Positions 57,961 through 64,000 of a stretch of 64,000 nucleotides of DNA are shown in pieces (within the stretch, counting starts at the first letter, position 1; every line of letters starts with the position of its first letter). The notes under the pieces are model-generated. The model did not search any database. It saw nothing but the letters and a program-made list of their open reading frames with translations, and was not told the origin of the DNA. Source of the stretch: Kappaphycus alvarezii (taxonomy: Eukaryota; Rhodophyta; Florideophyceae; Gigartinales; Solieriaceae); the NCBI GenBank assembly GCA_002205965.3, contig NADL03000611.1, positions 930,001-994,000 on the forward strand, in the 5' to 3' direction. The position numbers were made by a program, and so were the translations under genes.

Positions 57961-58935
57961 CTTTGAAAGGTAAGTATTACTAAATGATACGAAAATAATT
58001 TACTGTAAAGTATTGTTCCACCATGCCCACTAAAATTTCAGGAATACGTATTTCGTAAGCAAAATTCTATTGTGATTCTAAAATTGCATAAAAATTATGA
58101 GACCCATAATTTATTTGTGAAGTCATTATTACCCCACGGATCAATTTTGTAAACACTACTACGATACTTCTTACCTTGGGTTACCTAAGTGGTAATGAGC
58201 CATTAATTATCCGCTGAGTACTTATTCACTCGAAGATAATTTTATGTCCATTATTTTAACATTATTTCAAGGCCAAGAATAAAAAAACTGTTATTATTAT
58301 GTAGTTCTGATCCAATCGCAATTGATTCCTGGCCATAAATAACTGCAATTCACTAACACTCTTTACAGTGATAAGATATCTTTTAGTCGCGTAAATAACT
58401 GGTAACAAATTCCTATGCCGGGCATTACTTCCGGATAGACAACACAGTCATTGATTTTGTTATACCATGGACGATTATGGCTAGTTGTGGTGCTTTTTGC
58501 TCAGCAGAATGGTGTCATTCTTAGTCCTTAAAGTGTAAAATAGCCTTATTACAAGATTTTGGAGCAATTTGATTCATGAAGCAAAAATTAGGGCTAAATA
58601 AACTATTGCATTTATTTTATCAAAATAATTATTTTAAATCCTCAATACTAAGTCCGTTGATATATATTTTTTAAACCCCACCTTATCCATCATTTATGCT
58701 AAACAGATCTTATGGATTATTGTTGCTTTTTTATATCTTTTATGAGTAATACTTTTTATAAACGATATTTTACATTTAGGTTTGACATAAATCTCTTACT
58801 GAGTCCAAGAGACACTTGAATTAAACTAAAGCTACTTTTTCGTGCCTTAAAAATAAATTGATAAACAAAATTACACATATTTACTTAATTGACTCTGAAG
58901 TATGCATTAGAGCAGCATAAAGAAACTAACACTAA
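57960..58935. other. AT-rich, no gene seen
   Basis: Returns to the composition of the 40-57 kb tract. No open frame over 60 codons and no repeat noticed. Confidence 0.5.
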
Positions 58936-59520
58936 GAGGGATAACTGACGCTCAACTGCTTGTCCTAGTAACCGGGAAGACCTGGATTCGCCGTGTCGCG
59001 CGAAAGCGCGCCCTCATAGGTGCTTGCACCTGTGAGTGGCTTGGGGAGGCATACGTTGGAGAAAGTTACTTCTGGTGGACGGATGGAGAAGTTGAGACAT
59101 GGTGGAAAAGGGAAGGAGTGAAAGAGATGGAATGGTGAAACGGTGAAAGGTGCTTCTCCCCAAGCACCCGGATCCCGGACACCGTTTTGTCTCCGTAGTT
59201 CCATTTCCCACGTATATGCATACAAAGACAACGAATGGGTAAAATCTTATATTCGGTGCGTGCACGCTCGCGAGATTTGTGAGGAGTGTAGTGCTGGTAA
59301 TTCACCCATACCAATGTGCACATTTGAAACTCCGACCGAACTGAACATTTGCCCCTGATACAAGAACATATTATCCAAATAATGCTCAAATAATAATCAA
59401 AACAAAAGAACATACAACGGCTTTTGATTTGGCCATGAAGGACGAGTGGAGGGCAGGAGGCGGGAGAACAGGCGACGACTTGAGAGAGTAGCAAAAGCAA
59501 CGGTGGCGACTTAAGTCGGT
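58936..59520 (+). pseudogene. GC-richer islet with broken coding traces, unidentified
   Basis: On the plus strand, 58941-59130 reads 'ITDAQLLVLVTGKTWIRRVA' and then 'AYVGESYFWWTDGEVETWWK', protein-like and rich in Trp. After a frame change, 59143-59358 gives 'SYIRCVHAREICEECSAGNS' and 'PIPMCTFETPTELNICP', with closely spaced Cys that could bind a metal. It looks like a transposon-derived fragment with at least one frameshift. I do not recognise the family. Confidence 0.35.
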
Positions 59521-62240
59521 GATTATATAGCCCTGTTAAACGGGCTGTCTTCGCACTTGCGCAAGTCCTTGCAAACCATGAACATTACCAGGTTGACACG
59601 TAGCGCAGCATTAGTGTGTTTATGACAATATGACCTATATTTGAAATCAGAATGTGACGCGTGACTTGCTTATAGTGGTGGAAGGCAGACACGATGAAGC
59701 CTCTCGATACATTCACCCATAATTTTCGAATCATAACACCAAATCAAACTGTGTACATTTATCTGAGCCCTGTGAGACACGTTGAAGTAAAACAATAAAA
59801 AGCAATAAAATATGATTATTATACTTTATTTATATTTTGACACTCATTAAATTAGAATTTTTCAGAAGTCTTTGGGAATCTAGTCCTTTTTAGTTATTTT
59901 TCCTAATAGTCTCATCAGAGCTTTATGAATATTTTATCGAGACGGAAATTCCATCAAGTTAACTTCAATCGTTAAAGCTGTCAACACATTGACTGTTTCT
60001 GAGTGCAGTACTAATCGCAGCAGATCATGTGAATAACCGCTTCATCGATAGCTTTTTTAAACTTCCCAATTATCTACTTCATCTTAATCTGTGGAAGATG
60101 AATTTATTTTCACACTTTCTTGTCCGATAGGAACTATCCTTGATTAAAAAAGGAATGAAAAACAATTTTACATTACCATTTCAGTCAAACATTTTACAAA
60201 GAGCGTAAAAATGAGCGCTTCAAGACACACCCTTATTACAATGTTAGTTGATTTTTTATCCACCAATATATTTAAAATACTAAACTGGAAATTTAAACGA
60301 GAATCATTGTTTTCAAATTATCTTGCTTTACTAAAAAAATTCTATTTTGAAACAATGGTAGCATGAAATTATCTCATCAACCAAGATATAATTAGATGGT
60401 GCTTTTGCACTCAATGGTGGCTTAGAAAGTCATAATTTTCCGATAAGAAATTTATCCTAATATCACTTTTTGTGTTATTTCCCATATACTTTCCGCAACT
60501 TGCCGAATTAATATTACAAATTCTGATTTATTACTCCTACTACAAGCAGAGAAACTAAGAAACACTAATTTTCGAGAATGAAGGTTCGCTTTAGTTTTTC
60601 AGTTAAATAAACGCTTCCAAACATATCAGCAATGGTCAAATCAATTCTTATAGAATTAATTTGTTGTAAAATATATTTAGGGGTTATTTATCTTTTCTAA
60701 TCACACTGCAAATGTTAAATTTTTTAAAAGGAAACCTTACTGGAATAAATATATACCATATTTATGCTTGTGTGAACATTAATAATCCAGAATAAATTTA
60801 CAGAAATCACTCAGCACTGCTTGAATTTTATTCATAACATTATCTTATCTCGGTTTTCTTACATCTCATTTAGCTATCTGTACAACTCAGTACTCATAGC
60901 TGCGTTTAATGTGGTGAAATCATGATAAGTAAGCAAAACGTCTCTTGCGAGCATATATCAGCTCCTGAGCACATACACTCATATACTCCCCCTTTTCGGG
61001 AATATTAATCAAAAACGTGTGAATTGAGATTCTATTTCATACGCAATATAAATCCATGTGTAAGTGTATAAATGGAGTTTCATTTTCTTAAATTATATAT
61101 TTATTTCGGCCATTGTTGACCGCCAGTCCTGGTATGAAGTCAGATGCACTCTTATCTACCATACTAGTTCCAAGTTGTAACTTTCAAGATCAATTATACA
61201 TATTTATACGCATTCTTTTCTCACCATTTAATCTCGTAAAATAGGGGTTAAATTTGAATGTTTAAGAAATATGTCCGCGCGATGAATCCAAAAATGAATT
61301 TCTGGTTGAGTTAGTAAATTTAAATATTTTACTGATAATTCAAATTTATAATCAGACTCAGAACCTTAGTTTGAGTATCAATTAACAACAATAAGTACCA
61401 AATTTAATTAATAATAATGTTGGTTTGAAATCTGAGTTGCCAACGCACATTTTACACATAATTTTTAGCTCAAAAACACTGCACTATGTTTTTGGCTCAA
61501 TGATACTGAATTCTGGTGAAATTTCATTTATTTTATATGGGGAGTAACTGCAGCTGGTCTGTACGAGATTCATTGTTGCCACTATGCGATATTTAACGAA
61601 GGTACTTGAGCAATATTTTCGATAGTTTAGATGATTAATTATGGTTTATTAAATAAAATCTGTTAGTGAGGAAAAAAGTTAGGGGTTTGACGATACTTTC
61701 TTAATATTGTTTCAGTTTTCTCCAAACATCTAGAGATGAAAATTTGTAGCATTCAATCAGTTTGAAACGACTGCCATAGATTATATCGAAAGAACTTGCA
61801 CGATCGCAAATTATTCTTTCCTATCCGCATTTTTCCATCGTAGTCAGGCCTGCAGTTTACTTAATCCTTCGAGTAGTAGAGCTCGAAAGATGACCTGTGA
61901 CGAATTAGATACGATAACATATTCCTGCAGTGTGGTAAGAGCTTATTGTACCTTGAAATTGAGGAATTATTTTGATGACTGAAATTCGTGTTCACCGACC
62001 ATTACAAAACTGAGCAATGCGAAAATTTTCTACAGTTACCGAATACATTACCTATCCTTGTCTTCCCAGTTTCTTTCTCACTTTCTTCCTTTGGTCGGAG
62101 TTGTTCGAGTCTTATTTATCATTTATAATATGTTCATAAGACCCTTTTTTGACTTTTACCGAAAGACATGGACTTCATGTATAAGATTAGCGGTGACCGG
62201 CCCCAGATTACCACATTGCATTCACGAACGAGACTTTTTC
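59520..62240. other. 2.7 kb AT-rich, no gene seen
   Basis: Composition as in the 40-57 kb tract and no recognisable feature. The frame 62058-62252 is in phase with the Myb/SANT-like gene that follows but is separated by a stop, hydrophobic, and not clearly part of it. Confidence 0.5.
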
Positions 62241-62252
62241 GATAAAATTTGA

Positions 62253-63035
62253 ACTTTAGATGATGTTGCTGTTCACCATAAGCCATATTTTGTTTTGAGA
62301 AGAGATCTTGACAATTTCGAGCCTCAAGAACTATATCTCCAATATTTGTTTGACAAAAATATATTTAAACCATTACCGAAACATCGAAGTACCATTTTTG
62401 TAGCGACGCTTTGTAATTTGAACAAAAATATGAAGAAAAAGATCACCTGGAAGGCGTGCCAAGATCGATATAGTTGCCTCAAGGACCGTTTTGAGGCCCA
62501 AGCTGATGCTAACGCTGCCATGTTGGGTGTAGCTGGAGAGGAGATAAGCAATATCTATCAGGCTCTTTCTCAGTTGAGAGAACGCGCGTCTTTTGTGGAG
62601 ATAAAGAATGCGGCTGAAAAAAAGAAAAACAAGAGAGAGGAATAGAAGGTGCGTTACGGACGTCAAGATGTGGAGATAACGCTGTGAAGAAAGTCACAGA
62701 GCGAGACAAACTATGTAGGTAGCTTGCAAAATGATTTTGTGGAAGTTTTTCAGCCTCTGGTGGTAACAGGCGCAGCAATATGAGCCTTCGGAGGTCTCAA
62801 ACAGTATATCTTTACTCTCGTCTTGCGTTGTGCGCATATAAGCTAAAGGAGAATGACATGGCGCTTGTTGGGTTATAGAATGAAAACCTAAAATTTGACC
62901 GCCAAAAAGTACGACAAGGAGTTAGCGGAGCGTAGTACAGAAAGGAATGAACGTTGAAAGGAGCGAGAAGACGCAAAAAGCTTAAAACTCAACAAATTTG
63001 AGATGATGATGGATGTGTTGCACAACCGCAAATAG
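62253..63035 (+). pseudogene. Myb/SANT-like DNA-binding protein of a PIF/Harbinger transposon
   Basis: The frame from 62253 gives DDVAVHHKPYFVLRRDLD, then 'STIFVATLCNLNKNMKKKIT', WKACQDRYSCLKDRFEAQ and 'LGVAGEEISNIYQALSQLRE'. This is the trihelix-like Myb/SANT domain found in many Harbinger partner proteins, where it helps bring transposase to DNA. The first open part ends at 62645. The C-terminal basic helix, 'KYDKELAERSTERNER', stop, and 'KSLKLNKFEMMMDVLHNRK', lies at 62910-63035. No ATG precedes the first part. It faces the transposase on the opposite strand. Frameshifts and stops make it a pseudogene. Confidence 0.6.
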
Positions 63036-63309
63036 ATCACTGGATGGCGATTACTGATAGAGAATAGCATAAAATGCGCAGAGGCGTCCTGCGGGGCTGC
63101 AGGCCCATTCTGCGGGACTCACCGGGGAGAAGCTTTGTGATTCACTCCTCAGGGACCTCCTACAACCCTTTCATTGAGGTACTCTCTCAATGTTGGCTGC
63201 GTGAGTCCAAAGTATTAGGATATTTGGTTGGGGTAGAAAATTTTTTGGAGCGTGTACATAAGCATAGTTTAAATGTAAAGGAGACCGACTGGAGCCTCAC
63301 ATCTATTTA

Positions 63310-64000
63310 TTTGTGCTGCGTATCACATGTGGAGAAGTATAACTTAACCTTTTTGAAGATAAACTCCATCGTTACTCTCACCTTTGATGTAGACGTGATG
63401 AATGCCTTCTGGTTGGTATTCTTATCCCTCCCTTGTCTAGAAACGTCCATGAATGAACCCTAATTTTACCCAAATCACCAAATATTACCTAATGTCTGCG
63501 GTTTACTACCAATATGGATGAAAGCATGCCATCGACGCCGCTTGTGACATGCAGATACGAGTCATGACGCTGTCATTCCATAAATACATGATCATGAAGC
63601 ATCATTCAGTCCGACGTATTAATAGCCTGATACTTCGACGCGTGCTTTCTTTTTTGCCCGTTGTGCACAACATGTTGTCGTTTTATCCGGTAGTTTGAGC
63701 CACGTGAAGAACAGTACCATCGATAAACCCCCCACAGTTCGGGAGCGCTGCTCCACGGTATTTCACAGCCTTGCTAAACCGATCCACTCTCTAACTAATG
63801 AAACTGCATGGAAAAGGACCTAAAGTGGAGTCCCCTCTAACTGATATAAACTAATCCATAGCTTCTCATAATATTCTTGAAAACTGACATGGGTGCTTAC
63901 CGAAAAGGGAACAAACATCTTCCAATCTATCCGGAACCGCTAGACTCCGTAGAACAAGAAACTTAGCCAGTAACGGGCTTATGCTGTAACGATTGCAAGA
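63310..64000 (-). pseudogene. PIF/Harbinger (HARBI1-like) transposase, broken and cut by the window end
   Basis: Minus strand from the window edge: LAVPDRLEDVCSLFGKHP, a stop-interrupted helical part, then 'KAVKYRGAALPNCGGFIDGT', whose FIDGT holds the first catalytic Asp (about 63720). After a frame change come RQHVVHNGQKRKHASKYQAI and QRHDSYLHVTSGVDGM (second Asp about 63562), then 'TSKVRVTMEFIFKKVKLYF' with the Glu (about 63365). This D-D-E spacing and the wording GFIDGT...R.HA.K+Q...RHD are characteristic of HARBI1/DDE_Tnp_4. Several stops. With the Myb/SANT-like gene it forms the usual two-gene Harbinger pair, here convergent. Confidence 0.65.

Noticed and set aside
1-64000. CRISPR array, bacterial operon or ribosomal RNA genes
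   Set aside because: No regularly spaced repeats, no Shine-Dalgarno-led gene runs and no rRNA sequence were seen; the window is eukaryotic.

Overview
The window is nuclear DNA of a eukaryote. The genes are almost or fully intron-less and GC-rich. They sit close together in one island, surrounded by decayed transposons and then by a long AT-rich tract. A tRNA-Asp gene carries an extra block in its D-arm, a feature known from red algae. Together with the transposon families present, this makes a red alga (Chondrus-like) my best guess, but nothing in the window proves it.

Layout. 1-2.7 kb is a Ty1/copia remnant whose reverse transcriptase is missing. 3.1-3.8 kb is the 3' end of a non-LTR element with a restriction-like endonuclease; a diverged second copy lies at 13.1-13.6 kb. 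5.4-8.2 kb (minus) is a broken DNA transposon that joins a DDE-like transposase to a PD-(D/E)XK (YqaJ-like) nuclease. 8.9-10.1 kb is a broken DDE_Tnp_4 transposase. A tRNA-Asp gene lies at 12.1 kb (minus). 18.3-30.2 kb is the only host gene island. It holds a 688-aa membrane protein of unknown function, a TIM17/22-family protein, the DNA-damage clamp subunit RAD1 (divergent from TIM), a SLC35D-like nucleotide-sugar transporter, and a very large coiled-coil protein with a C-terminal membrane anchor. RAD1 and the coiled-coil gene each need two frame changes.

32.75-39.59 kb is a Ty3/gypsy element with short LTRs, gag and pol, damaged by stops and frameshifts. Between its integrase and 3' LTR it carries an antisense gene. 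The N-terminus of that gene copies the histone H3 tail: 22 of 31 residues match, in H3 register. The methylation lysines K4, K9 and K27 are replaced by E, L and M, while the acetylation lysines K14, K18 and K23 are kept. This is the most striking observation in the window.

From about 40.2 kb to 62.2 kb the sequence is strongly AT-rich and nearly gene-free, broken by two small GC-richer islets. The right end (62.25-64 kb) is a two-gene PIF/Harbinger transposon remnant: a Myb/SANT-like protein on the plus strand facing a DDE transposase on the minus strand that runs off the window.

Short clusters of CTGTA/TACAG pentamers recur in the intergenic DNA of the gene island and around the gypsy element. 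I saw no such tandem clusters in the AT-rich tract.
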